DNA of 64,000 nucleotides from Kingdonia uniflora. Taxonomy: Eukaryota; Streptophyta; Magnoliopsida; Ranunculales; Circaeasteraceae. Position 1 is the stretch's first letter. Every line of letters begins with the position of its first letter. The notes under the pieces are model-generated. The model was given only the letters and a program-made list of their open reading frames with translations. It did not search any database and had not been told where the DNA came from. The stretch covers positions 248,001-312,000 of the forward strand of contig JACGCM010002776.1 of assembly GCA_014058105.1 (NCBI GenBank), written 5' to 3'. This document shows positions 35,261 to 44,559 of this stretch, in pieces. The translations under genes were made by a program, and so were the position numbers.

Positions 35261-35735
35261 TTCATCTCTGTCTCCCTTCATTACGACATCAAGTTTTATA
35301 TATCTTTATCTAAAAGTTTGATTTTCTTTAATCTAATGTGGATCTTTCAATGATCTGAAATGCTGCATGCTTGATCTCATTCATAATTTTGTTTTACAGT
35401 TTTATAATTGTAAGATCGTCAAGACGAAGAACAATAATCAATTATTGATTTAAGTAATATAGAATTTTCAGGAAAAAATTTGACAAATGTTTGCATATTG
35501 GATCGAACTGTAACCTGATCTTTAACTCATATTACAATATTTTAGTATTCTAAATTTTTGAATCAAGTTTTAAAATAAGCAATCGGACTCTTAGTGTTGT
35601 TAATGGTGAGAATAAATTGAATTGATAAAATATGTCAATAATGTAATCAATAAAGCTCCAATAATAGGAACTCCTGAAGTTTTATGTGATTGATAATTCA
35701 TATGATGAAAATGTAGACCATGTATTCGTGTATTA
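35261..35735. other. No gene seen
   Basis: AT-rich intron-like sequence between GDI exon 1 and the MITE. Confidence 0.5.
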
Positions 35736-35738
35736 TTA

Positions 35739-36125
35739 GAACATCTCCAGCAGTATGGTATGTTGTTATATTTTTCATATACTTTTGCAAAAAACCATTC
35801 CAACAGGGGTATGGTGTTCAGCATACTCACCCCCATACCACTCCAAAATATGCAAGTCCGAAACTTGGAGAGTGGTATGCGCATACAATTTTTGTGGGTC
35901 CCCTACAAATATTTCTTTATTTTCCTTTCTTTTCAATCTCTAATAAAGAAACATTATGGGTCCCAATTTTTATAAAAACCTTCTTTCTCACATAAAATAA
36001 TATTGTGGGTCCCAATTTTTCAAAAAAACTTAATTTGGAGAGAAATCTGTTGGAGCAAAGTGGTATGTTATTCCATATACTAGTATTCAAAACCGGAATA
36101 GCATACCTTCTCTGTTGGAATGCTC
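35739..36125. mobile_element. MITE, PIF/Harbinger (Tourist)-like
   Basis: 387 bp. The left end GAACATCTCCAGCAG pairs with the right end CTGTTGGAATGCTC. Both sides are flanked by TTA (35736-35738 and 36126-36128), the target duplication of this superfamily. Subterminal stretches are also inverted: GGTATG/CATACC and GGGTCCC. Open frames inside it are not genes. Confidence 0.75.
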
Positions 36126-36159
36126 TTAGAATTGTTGTAAAGGTTACAATGCTATCTAT

Positions 36160-36600
36160 GATAATTCAATAAATTGGTTTTGTTTTAAAAACTATAGCTA
36201 GATCATTTTTGTTGTTGTTGATATGAAATTGGATCTGCACCTTCTACTAACGTCATTTGGATGAAAAGTAAAATATGATGCTAGTGGAAAGATCATTGGG
36301 GTCACATTTAAAGGGGAAACTGCAAAATGTAAGAAAGTCGTTTGTGATCCCTCATATTTTCCTGACAAGGTAATTTATATTTCACCAATCCTCGATAATG
36401 CATATTTGAACTTGGTACTTATCCTTCCAAATCATAAGTTTTTCTTATTATTTGGAAAAGGGTCAAAAAGTTGGAAAGGTAGCTTGTGCTATATGCATAA
36501 TGAGTCATCCCATCCCCAATACCAGTGATTCCACTCAGTACAGGTTATCCTACCTCAAAAGCAACTTGGGCGTAAATCTAATATGTATGTTTTCTTGATT
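36160..36600 (+). pseudogene. Rab GDI fragment 2
   Basis: Second copy of the internal exon: KYDASGKIIGVTFKGETAKC then KKVVCDPSYFPDK, ending at a GT donor (about 36370). The next exon, from about 36460, reads GQKVGKVACAICIMSHPIPN T, and then VILPQKQLGRKSNMYVF (about 36545-36595). These are consecutive blocks of GDI, a Rab-recycling chaperone. Small frameshifts and a missing base or two separate them. Confidence 0.85.
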
Positions 36601-37170
36601 TTCTGAAAATTTTAATTCTTGTATCGACATATATGAGAATTTCTATTGTTAATTATTTAGAACTTTCCCAATCTTTTCTCTATTTTTCATAACACAACCA
36701 CACCGCTATGAGAATTTTAAACTACCAATAGCATGCATTTCCCTAGAGCAGTTTTGTTGGCAACAATTATTATAGCACAAATCAGTAGGATTTCTTTTGT
36801 TTGGGTCATCAAGCGACAAAGAGCATTATTTTGTTTAATATCCCAGATGAATCTTCGTATATCTGAGAGATTTATCTTGATATATGGGTTAGGGTCTTCC
36901 AACTAATTTTTTGAAAAAGTAGAGATTTGTGTAGCATGCAAATATTTCATCTACTCAGTAAAATATTTCATCGTCTTAGCTGTATGGGTATTTTTCTTTA
37001 CATGAGGTTTCCTCATGTTCTTTGTTTATTTTTCATTATTCTTTGCTATTTTGCTTATTGTCGGTGCCATTGTTACTTGTTTCCAAAAATATCCTTGTTG
37101 GCTATCACATAAAAAATTATGCAAAGAAACTTTGAATATGAAGGAAATGGATTATTAACTCACTCACAAT
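36601..37170. other. Intron-like spacer
   Basis: AT-rich, with no recognised protein. It lies between GDI exons and is longer than a typical intron for this spot. Confidence 0.45.
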
Positions 37171-37174
37171 ATGA

Positions 37175-37392
37175 TGTAGGTACTTGTACTTCTACTCTTA
37201 CGCTCACAATGTATCTCTAAAAGGGAAATACATAGCTTTTGTTTCCAATGAAGCGAAGACTGATCGGCCTTAGATAGAATTGAGGCCTGGAATTAAGCTA
37301 CTTGAACCTGTAAATGAGACATTTTTTGACATTTATGACAGATATGAACCAGTTAACAAGCAGGATGATGACAACTGCTTCATTTCTATGGT
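37175..37392 (+). pseudogene. Rab GDI fragment 3
   Basis: Reads SYAHNVSLKGKYIAFVSNEA then IELRPGIKLLEPVNETFFDI and YDRYEPVNKQDDDNCFIS, ending at a GT donor after ISM. One stop sits in DRP.IEL. In the family this block directly follows the MYVF block and precedes SYDATTHF. Confidence 0.9.
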
Positions 37393-37910
37393 AAATTTTA
37401 TTTTATATTTGTAGTTTTTATTTTAATGGACACAATGAATTTGTGTAATTCAATTGGAATAATAACACACGAAAGAACTTTGTTGCCCGTATTAAGTGAT
37501 TTACAAAATTACATTTGGTGAGAGATACTCATTATAAATTAGAACTGAAATGCCATATTACATTTTTAATATAACAGTTACAATTTGAATCCTTCTTTCG
37601 AATTGAATCCTTAAATCCTACAGAAATAATTACAAATTGGTGTTTTCCTTAATTATTCAACATGATCTAACACATGAAAGGAATATTATGATCATGCACC
37701 CATTTCAAAGATTTAGGATATTCAAATTGACAATGATTTAATAACAATAATTTTATTTTTGGAAAATGTTAATTTGTTGGTGTAACCATCTATTTATAAT
37801 AGTGTTCTTGCAGTACTTTCTTGCCTTCAATTAATTTCAATATCCATAACCCCATGAATATAAAACCCTGGTATTACATTATTGATTACGTTGTAGTTAT
37901 ATAAAGGGTA

Positions 37911-37928
37911 ATTATGTGTGCTTTATAG
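37911..37928. repeat. 18-bp target-site duplication, left
   Basis: ATTATGTGTGCTTTATAG, identical to 38219-38236. Confidence 0.9.
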
Positions 37929-38218
37929 CTAAGTGGAATAGATTGAAGAACTCTTTTGAGAAGCTTAGATTCTCGCATTGCTGGAATGTAGCTAACTTTT
38001 CAGCCTCACAAGCATCCAAGAGAGGGCTCTCTCTCTCTCTGACGACACCCAAGAAAGCTTTCAAGGTCGACCAACCTTTCTAACAAAAGTGGAAGCCCCA
38101 AATGTTTGTTACTTTAGAATCTCCTAGCTGCCATTCGGGCTTTTCAGGGCTTGGCATTGCCTCCCCTAATTTGTAACTTTCTTTCTTCAATTTAATCTTA
38201 CTTTTTGCAAAAAAAAAA
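37929..38218 (+). mobile_element. 5'-truncated LINE (L1-type) insertion with poly(A)
   Basis: About 290 bp ends in an A-run and is bracketed by an 18-bp direct repeat, the signature of target-primed reverse transcription. The start reads KLRFSHCWNVANFSASQASK RGLSL, the end of a LINE RNase H domain, followed by a short 3' UTR. It lies in an intron of the captured GDI fragment. Confidence 0.85.
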
Positions 38219-38236
38219 ATTATGTGTGCTTTATAG
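38219..38236. repeat. 18-bp target-site duplication, right
   Basis: Identical to 37911-37928. Confidence 0.9.
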
Positions 38237-38572
38237 TACTCGAGTCATAAATAAACTTTGTCAATATTTTAAAATCTACTATACTTTCATTTAGCTTAAC
38301 GATATTTTTTTAGCGTAAACATCTATTCATAGCAGTGTTTTAAAGTGCATTCCTGCCTCATATAATTTTTAATATCGATATGTACTTGCGTAGAATCTCG
38401 TTATTACAGAATTGACTAGGTTGTAGTTATTCTAATTCTATGCAAGTTCTTAGTACTTATCTTATAAGTGAACTTTGTTAATAATTTAAATTCACTAGAC
38501 TTTAATTTAGTTTGTGGCACTTGAAATAATTTTACGGCATGATTCAGTATTAACAACGTAAATTTCCTTCAG

Positions 38573-38648
38573 AGTTATGATACAACAGCATACTTTGAGT
38601 CCACAGTACAAGACGTGCTCACCATATACAGTAAGATAACTGGAAAGG
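38573..38648 (+). pseudogene. Rab GDI fragment 4
   Basis: Exon reading SYDTTAYFESTVQDVLTIYS KITGK, ended by a GTAAAT donor. It is the next GDI block after CFIS. The last GDI exon was not found. Confidence 0.9.
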
Positions 38649-38890
38649 TAAATGTTTTAGTTAAATCTAAGTTCATGCTACTCATTCCTCAAACTATTTA
38701 AATACTCTATTAGCTATAAATATTTTTCACAGATGCATTTGCTTTATACCTACCACGTATGATTAAGCTAGCATACATTACAGTAGTTTTTTTCTCTTCA
38801 GGAATATGCAACATGTTGCATCAAGTAGAAGGGCTCACTTGAAAATTCCTGTTTTTGGTTAAATGTCTTAAAATTTCTATTTTTGTTTTC

Positions 38891-39050
38891 TAAAGCAATA
38901 CATATTTTCTTCAGAATGTCCATCTTTGATATAAAAGGATGCCTGTGAAAAGCTTAGTGAGAGCCGTATCTATTTTCTACTATCCATTCTTAATTGTCAA
39001 GCCTGTTTATCTGAAGCTGAGAGTGGTGCTACATTATTACCATCACAGAG
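38891..39050 (+). pseudogene. Unidentified captured exon
   Basis: Reads DACEKLSESRIYFLLSILNC then QACLSEAESGATLLPSQ, ending at a GTTAGT donor. The first roughly 90 bp duplicate 34271-34362, next to BIG fragment 2, so it may come from BIG as well. I cannot confirm that from memory. Confidence 0.5.
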
Positions 39051-39177
39051 GTTAGTCTGGCATATTAATCAGAACTGCTTCTAGCTATTTTATAGTCTTC
39101 TCTTGCATTATGCTTTCTCTAGCTCACTTGAAGAATTCCTTATTCATTCAATCTTGAGAGCTATTTCACGAGAGTGT

Positions 39178-39690
39178 TTTATTTCCCTCAGGAACACATT
39201 GAACAAGTAAGTTTTGTAATATTTTTGTATGTTTTTGCATGATTACACTCTATTTTCTTTGAAAATGAGTTTGATTTTTTTTTTTAAATTTGCTTTATTT
39301 AGGAATTTTTTAGGGTTTTGATTTAGAAAGTTTTAGTATTTCTATTTTTTGGACATTGTCAGTAAGAATTTATGAGTTGATGCATTTTAATTTATTTTGA
39401 TTTTGATTTTGATTATTGTGTGGTTTGATCTAGGTTGAGGCATCAACTAATCAAGTTGCAAAGAAGCAGATGTCGGTTTACCAGCTTCCATCGAAGATTC
39501 TCTATCGTGCAATTGACGTACAGTTGAAGGTAGTATTTCATTTTGTTGATTAGGCTTTATTTTAGGGTTGTTTATCTATTGAACAGTTAGGGTTTTAGGT
39601 GTTAATTTTGAAATTGGGTATTTTATTATAGGCTGAGGCAGATACGGATGAGGTGTTTGCACTAGTGACTTTGCTACCTGAGTCAAATGT
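39178..39690 (+). pseudogene. Auxin response factor (ARF) fragment
   Basis: Three exon pieces in native order: PQEHIEQ (about 39187-39208), VEASTNQVAKKQMSVYQLPS KILYRAIDVQLK (about 39434-39529) and AEADTDEVFALVTLLPESN (about 39632-39688). They are separated by introns with GT..AG ends. This is the segment just before the B3 DNA-binding domain of ARFs. The B3 domain itself is absent, so the piece has no known activity. Introns are retained, so the source was genomic DNA, not mRNA. Confidence 0.9.
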
Positions 39691-39819
39691 ATGAACATGT
39701 CTTCTTTGGGTGTTTGTTATTTTGGGTTTTGGGTTTCGAGTAATTGTAATGACTGCACAAATGTGAAATATATATAATTTTTTATTTTTTATTTTTATTT
39801 TTTTTATTTTATAAAATAA

Positions 39820-40170
39820 CTTTAGCCACGGCTAGTTTTGTAGTAAATAGCGAGTATTAGCCACAGACGAAACCGTGGTAATTAATAAGCATTAGCCACA
39901 AATATTATGGTAGTAATTGATAGGTATTAGCCACGGGATATTACGTGGGAAAGTTCGTAGCCAATAGAGCCATTTTCCACAGTTTATAATGTATCTTATA
40001 TGAATTAATAGCCATGAAATAGCCACGGTACTATCTGTGGCTATATCTGATTCATTAGCCACGGTCAAGTCCGTGCTTGAGCATTAGCCACACCACGAGT
40101 TGACACAACCTTAGGCATGGGTGTACCCGTAGAAAATGGTATTAGCTACGGCCAGAGCGGTGACCATTGA
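39820..40170 (+). repeat. CACTA subterminal repeats (TTAGCCAC)
   Basis: About ten variants of (A/T)TAGCCAC(G/A), in both orientations (GTGGCTA, CCGTGG), crowd the last 360 bp before the element end. Such clusters are the binding sites of the TNP1/TNPA-type protein in CACTA elements. Confidence 0.8.
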
Positions 40171-40173
40171 CGT

Positions 40174-40187
40174 TAATTCTGGTAGTG
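40174..40187 (+). repeat. CACTA right terminal inverted repeat end
   Basis: AATTCTGGTAGTG, reverse complement CACTACCAGAATT. It ends at 40187 and is followed by AAT, the candidate 3-bp target duplication. Confidence 0.75.
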
Positions 40188-40431
40188 AATTTTAGATTAC
40201 AAGATCTAGATTTTCTAACTCAAGAGATCAAAACTTGTAATCAAATATCTGTCTCAAGCAATAAAGTTACAACTACTAAATCCTCAAATAGAGGTCGTGG
40301 TTTTCACCTATTCAAAGGTTTCCACACTAATCACCTATGTCTGTCTTTTGTACTAATTCTTGTCACAAATATATTTGGTATATTAGCTAATTTTGAGCAA
40401 TTTCAAGCTACTAGGAAATTTGGCCATTACA
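40188..40431 (+). repeat. Tat-family LTR fragment (right part)
   Basis: Its reverse complement matches the LTRs of B and D: GGAAACCTTTGAATAGGTGA, ACCACGACCTC, and the end TGTAATGGCC. It is cut sharply on the left at the CACTA end, so the CACTA probably inserted into it. No PBS follows 40431. Confidence 0.75.
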
Positions 40432-41128
40432 AGGACCAACTCCGCGATGATTACCAATGTCCCACTTTGATAAAGGAATCCTTAATAACTTGTCAAATTC
40501 TTTGTAACTTGCTAGACACATATTAACTTTGGGTACATTGGGAATGGTAGCCAAGTAATCTTGGTTCGCAAAAGATTTACTAGACGCAGTGGTTAACATA
40601 TTTTTGAAGAGTGCCAAGAAATTTGAACTGTTGGTACGGGGGGTCGCCATTTATAATCGATGTGCATGTGCTGGGGACAGCGGTCGGCTTGCTAATTTTG
40701 ATTATAAGTCATGAAGGGAAGACCGAGACCCCATCATCTGCAAAAGATTTGTAGGATAATGAAAGAATGCATTGTGAAGAATAACATTTTAGATGAAACA
40801 TTGAGAAGATAAGACCCCATTATTTGCAAGTTTAAAGTTTCTCTTCTCAATTGAGAAATTTTTTTGGTGATATTTGTTTAAAGTTTGGACTTTTATTATA
40901 TAGGTATCGGAAAGTTATTCTAGAGTTTCTAAAGAAAGATATTTTTACATATTTGGGAAGAATTAGTTGCAAAACTTAGCTAAATTGAAACTTGGGAACT
41001 GAAAACTCTTAATATAGGGATTATATGAGAACTACCTAAAAACATGGAAATAAAATTCTATTTAGAATTGTTTTTCTTCTTCTAGGGTATAAATGAAAGT
41101 TTGGTTAAGGATCTTGCAATATTACTAT
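40432..41128. other. Unassigned stretch; minus open frame at 40411-40650
   Basis: A 79-codon minus frame begins MATPRTNSSNFLALFKNMLT and includes IPNVPKVNMCLASYKEFDKL. Its composition looks protein-like, but I recognise no family. The rest is AT-rich with nothing seen. Confidence 0.3.
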
Positions 41129-41697
41129 TGTAAGAGCCTATTTTTGTATTCTGAATTTAGTATCTTGCACCAAAGATAATCAAAATGTTAGTAAGAAATA
41201 AGTAACTGTTAACACAAGGTTTAGCGCGAAAAACCTTTGAATAGGTTAAAAACTATGACCTCTCTTGATGATTTAGAAAGAGAGATATTATTGACGATGG
41301 ATAGCTATTATAAGGAATTCTCTGGATAGTTCTATATAGAGTTTATGGGTAGAATTTCATGTACGGAGTTTCCTATCCTTTATTTGTAGTTCTCTGGGTA
41401 ATAATATAACCGTTTGATGACCATTATTATTCTTAATGATGGGCGTTACAATTTTGATTTGATGATTTATTATACAGATTGTGTATCAGCCTGATCCTTT
41501 TGCCTTGTAACAGCTTCATTAATGACGGAGTGCTTGTTAAATCGAGCTATTGAACTAAAGGTTGAGAATTATAAGTAAAACTTTATAGTTCTACCATAGT
41601 GTGCAAGAAATGTGTCATGTGTATAATGACGTGGTCGGGGGAATATATGATGGTCGAAGATGAAGCTTGAGTTTGAGATTTGGAATAAGCTACTACA
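41129..41697 (-). repeat. 3' LTR of element C
   Basis: 569 bp, TGTAAGAGCC ... GCTACTACA on the plus strand. The internal phrase TTTAGCGCGAAAAACCTTTG matches the B LTR. The flanking five bases are ACTAT (41124-41128); the partner site was not found. Confidence 0.8.
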
Positions 41698-41709
41698 ATC
41701 GCCCCCTCT
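41698..41709 (-). other. Polypurine tract of element C
   Basis: Minus strand AGAGGGGGCGAT next to the LTR, as in B. Confidence 0.85.
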
Positions 41710-41992
41710 GAACCAAGAGCACGAGAAGCATTAAGGCGAGTGATGTTGGTTGAAAAGCATCATTAATATTGTAATTAATACCGGGGAATCTTTTCAAATG
41801 ATTCTTTATGAATATCAATTGTGGTTGTTGGGTTCCCTAAAACCAATGGCTCTAGTCAAAAATTTTGCATGGAAACTCCTTCTGACGTTTAGGAATCTGG
41901 AATGTCGTCTTTAATGGTAATTATAGTACAAATATTGTTGTGGTTGGCTATTGTAGTTGTGATTTGCTAAGTATTTCTCTAACTCCATAGCT

Positions 41993-42000
41993 TATATAAA
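41993..42000 (+). promoter_or_regulatory. TATA-like box of aORF1 in C
   Basis: TATATAAA, 35 nt before ATG 42035. Confidence 0.5.
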
Positions 42001-42034
42001 CATTCTTCTCTATATCTTTTTCTTGGTTGAGAGG

Positions 42035-42606
42035 ATGGTGACCACCAGGTGGCAATCTCACGAGGAGAGAGTTATTACTAAAGTACAAGAGCTACAGCTC
42101 TGGTACTTTGGGACCCAGTCTCTGAACTTTTCGACACCAATTTTAGTGCGTCCTACCTATCATGGTATGACGTATGAAGAGGTAGAGGAAGCGGATGATG
42201 ACTATTATCAAATGGTCCATTTTTATGATTTGTTGATATCGGAGGAAGAGCGCAGGAATGGGCTACGTCAGCTAGCGATGGAGGCTGTTACAACTGAAGA
42301 TGAAGCGGCATGCGTTCGTCCGAGGAACTCTCATCGGTACCCTGTTGGTGAGTGGGTTTTATAAAAAAAATATAGAATATAGCACTTATTCTTTCTCTAC
42401 CACGCGGGGGTGTGGGGGGGGGGGGTTATGGTAGAAGAGACGATGGTGGAGGAGATTTTTCCTCTACACAATCATCGTCTCTTATCGTGAAGAAGGTATT
42501 TCTTTTAAAGGGTTCTTCAAGCACTGTTACCAATGGTGTGAAGGATTACTTGGGATGTTTTGGCAGAAGAATAGTATTGAAAATTGAAAAGAAATGTAAC
42601 CTGTAG
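42035..42606 (+). pseudogene. aORF1 (antisense short gene), copy C
   Basis: This is the best kept copy. From ATG 42035 it reads MVTTRWQSHEERVITKVQEL, QLWYFGTQSLNFSTPIL, PTYHGMTYEEVEEADDDYYQ and SEEERR, open to 42364. A G-run (about 42406-42425) and a stop interrupt it. In the same register the C-terminus GGGYGRRDDGGGDFSSTQSS ... KKCNL ends at 42606, homologous to B. An intron across 42345-42412 is possible but lacks a clear acceptor. An in-frame upstream TTG (42023) is not a likely start; ATG 42035 aligns with B and E. Function is unknown. Confidence 0.55.
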
Positions 42607-43540
42607 ATCGATCTGTTAAAATGTCTGAAATCTTGTTATCTGTAAAGCATTCTATAAATAAAATTTGACATAATAAAAAAAAATTGTTCTATCTATTGTG
42701 TTGCAACTCAAACTGGAAAAGATATGTTTAGTATACTTAATGTAATGTATTCTGTGTGAAAGTAAACTAAAAAATGAGAATGGTAACTTGAACTATTGAT
42801 GGATGTGAAAGAAAGTTAAAAGAATAGAAAAGAATTTAGGAGGTTAAAAAATATGTTGTAGTGTGATAGGCACTTGTGTCGAACTAACAGGGGTTTATTG
42901 GTACGAACTACCAGACATCAAACTGTAGTAGAATTGTTCTGAACGAATCAAACTATAGGGAACTTGGTGTGTATATCAATAAAGATATTGGGAAGTGAGG
43001 TTAAAAAGGGAAGTTCAAAAATGTAATATGGTCGTTTGGTGAAGGCAAGTAATTAAGTGGCTAGTATGATCGTACTAATTGAGAGGAGATTGGTATGTAC
43101 ATATGTTGTTGGACTTGAGGCAAATGAGAATGTTTTTGTCAAACTGTTGGTAGGATTTGTGATCTGTCAACCTGGAATTACATAAGATTATGTTATGTTA
43201 GCTGGTTGTAGAATTTGTGATCTGTTATCTTGAAATTGTACCATAGTATTTAGCACAGTTATCCTTTTCAATATGCGTACTTCCGTGGACTAGGTTGGTA
43301 AAGTTCTAATAAACTATGTCCACTTTGTAGTGGTCAAAGTGCTTTGCTGGAATGTTCTACATATCCTTTGTTGGTGATAGAGGATGTGTATTCCATACTA
43401 TAATATCCTGGTAATTTGATAGTATTTTGGAGAAGCTATTTCAAAATGGTTGGAATGCCTTGATATAGATAGATAAATGTTATATGTCTAAAGATGCTTG
43501 GTTGGGGCTGTAGTGGTGTATTTTCCGGATGGAGAATCTT
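42607..43540. other. No gene seen
   Basis: Downstream sequence of aORF1. The first about 60 bp (GTAGATCGATCTG, then CTTGTTATCTGTAAA) match B at 19852-19910, so it is ancestral element sequence. The rest is not recognised. Confidence 0.5.
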
Positions 43541-43559
43541 CGCCAATACTTATTCGTAA

Positions 43560-43800
43560 TGAGATGGCAATAAGCTAGATAAAACAGGATTTTACGTGGA
43601 AAACTCAGTAAAGGTTAAGAAAAACCATGACCTCGAGGAGGATTTTTATGTAAGATGTTAGTTATTACACATTTTGAGTGATATTGGGTTTAGGAAGTAA
43701 GAATAATAAAAGATTGCGGTCCTGTAGTATCTATTCTCTGCCTATATTTATAGTCATACAGGAAATTTTACAAAAAGAAAGAAATAACCTCCAATTCTGG
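43560..43800 (-). repeat. Possible second LTR fragment inside element C
   Basis: Contains TTTTACGTGGAAAACTC then CCATGACCTCGAGG, which matches the same landmark phrases of the B, C and D LTRs, and TATATTTATAG near 43745. The limits are uncertain. If real, C contains the 3' part of another element. Confidence 0.45.
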
Positions 43801-44163
43801 GGGAGTGGGCAAGCATTGCGGATCACTAACAGTTCTTTCTTGACCAGGCTTCAATGGCTACTATTGGCAGGTCGAGGACTTATAGTAACTTCTAGAATGA
43901 TGGCCTTCGATCAAGTATGGCTGTCTATGAGTCCACTCTGCTGCTTACTCTTGCCGAATCAGGGGAATATGCTACTAAAATCTCCCCATTCTCGACAGAG
44001 GCACTTGTGGCTGTGTCGAGAAGAAGTTGGATGCTGAAGAGGCTGCCGAATGGGAAGATGAATCGTCTGTGTTATTTTCGAGGTCAAAGGAATTATATGT
44101 GGTCAAGTCATTTCCGAGACACAATTAATGCGGTACAGTGAATCTGGCAGAGTTTCATTGGGT

Positions 44164-44554
44164 ATAAATAGGGTGTTATTGAGGGTGGAATGGTGGTGTT
44201 TGCAGAAGGATGCCGCCCTAACTGTGGTCTAAAGCGTTATCTGAAGGGAAAGACGGTGAACAGCCTGAGGGAAAGATCTAGCGAAAATTTATCGGTAAGA
44301 ATGTTTTATGTGATCGTGTTATGGCGTTGAGTCGGGAGAGAGGTCAAGCGAGAGAAGATGCATATCTGTTGGAAACAATTATGCTATCATGCGGTGTTGA
44401 AGGTAATGGAGTGTGTCAGTTTTGGGGAGAAAGGGTAACTGTTTGTGTTGATGATAACGATTTGAAGATCAGATGGGCGTCCAGGGATCTTGCCAAGCGT
44501 GGAAGGCTTCTTACAATTTTTTGCTTGCCTTTATCTGGGGAAGCAGCCTTTTAG
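44164..44554 (+). other. TATA-like box and unassigned 77-codon frame
   Basis: TATAAATA near 44163 precedes an open frame at 44321-44554 (MALSRERGQAREDAYLLETI ... ASRDLAKRGRLL). The spacing LTR, TATA, ATG mirrors aORF1 in B. The protein does not visibly match aORF1. It may be a diverged aORF1 of a second element. Confidence 0.3.
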
Positions 44555-44559
44555 AAGTT

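Larger units (their letters stand above)
16869..40187 (+). mobile_element. CACTA (En/Spm) transposon, left-truncated, carrying host-gene fragments
   Basis: The element is defined by a TNP2-like gene (16869 onward, resuming at 31003), a Ptta/TNP1-like gene (31780-33640), clustered TTAGCCAC subterminal repeats (39820-40160) and a terminal GGTAGTG (to 40187), the reverse complement of CACTACC. Element B (12.7 kb) is inserted in it, so the CACTA itself spans about 10.6 kb here. The left terminus is absent. Between the transposase genes and the right end lie pieces of BIG, GDI and ARF with introns, all in the same orientation. That these lie inside the CACTA is inferred from position, since the left end cannot be seen. 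Confidence 0.7.

Noticed and set aside
35720..35995. Three overlapping open frames of 62-91 codons
   Set aside because: They lie inside the MITE, overlap each other in different frames and show no protein-like conservation.
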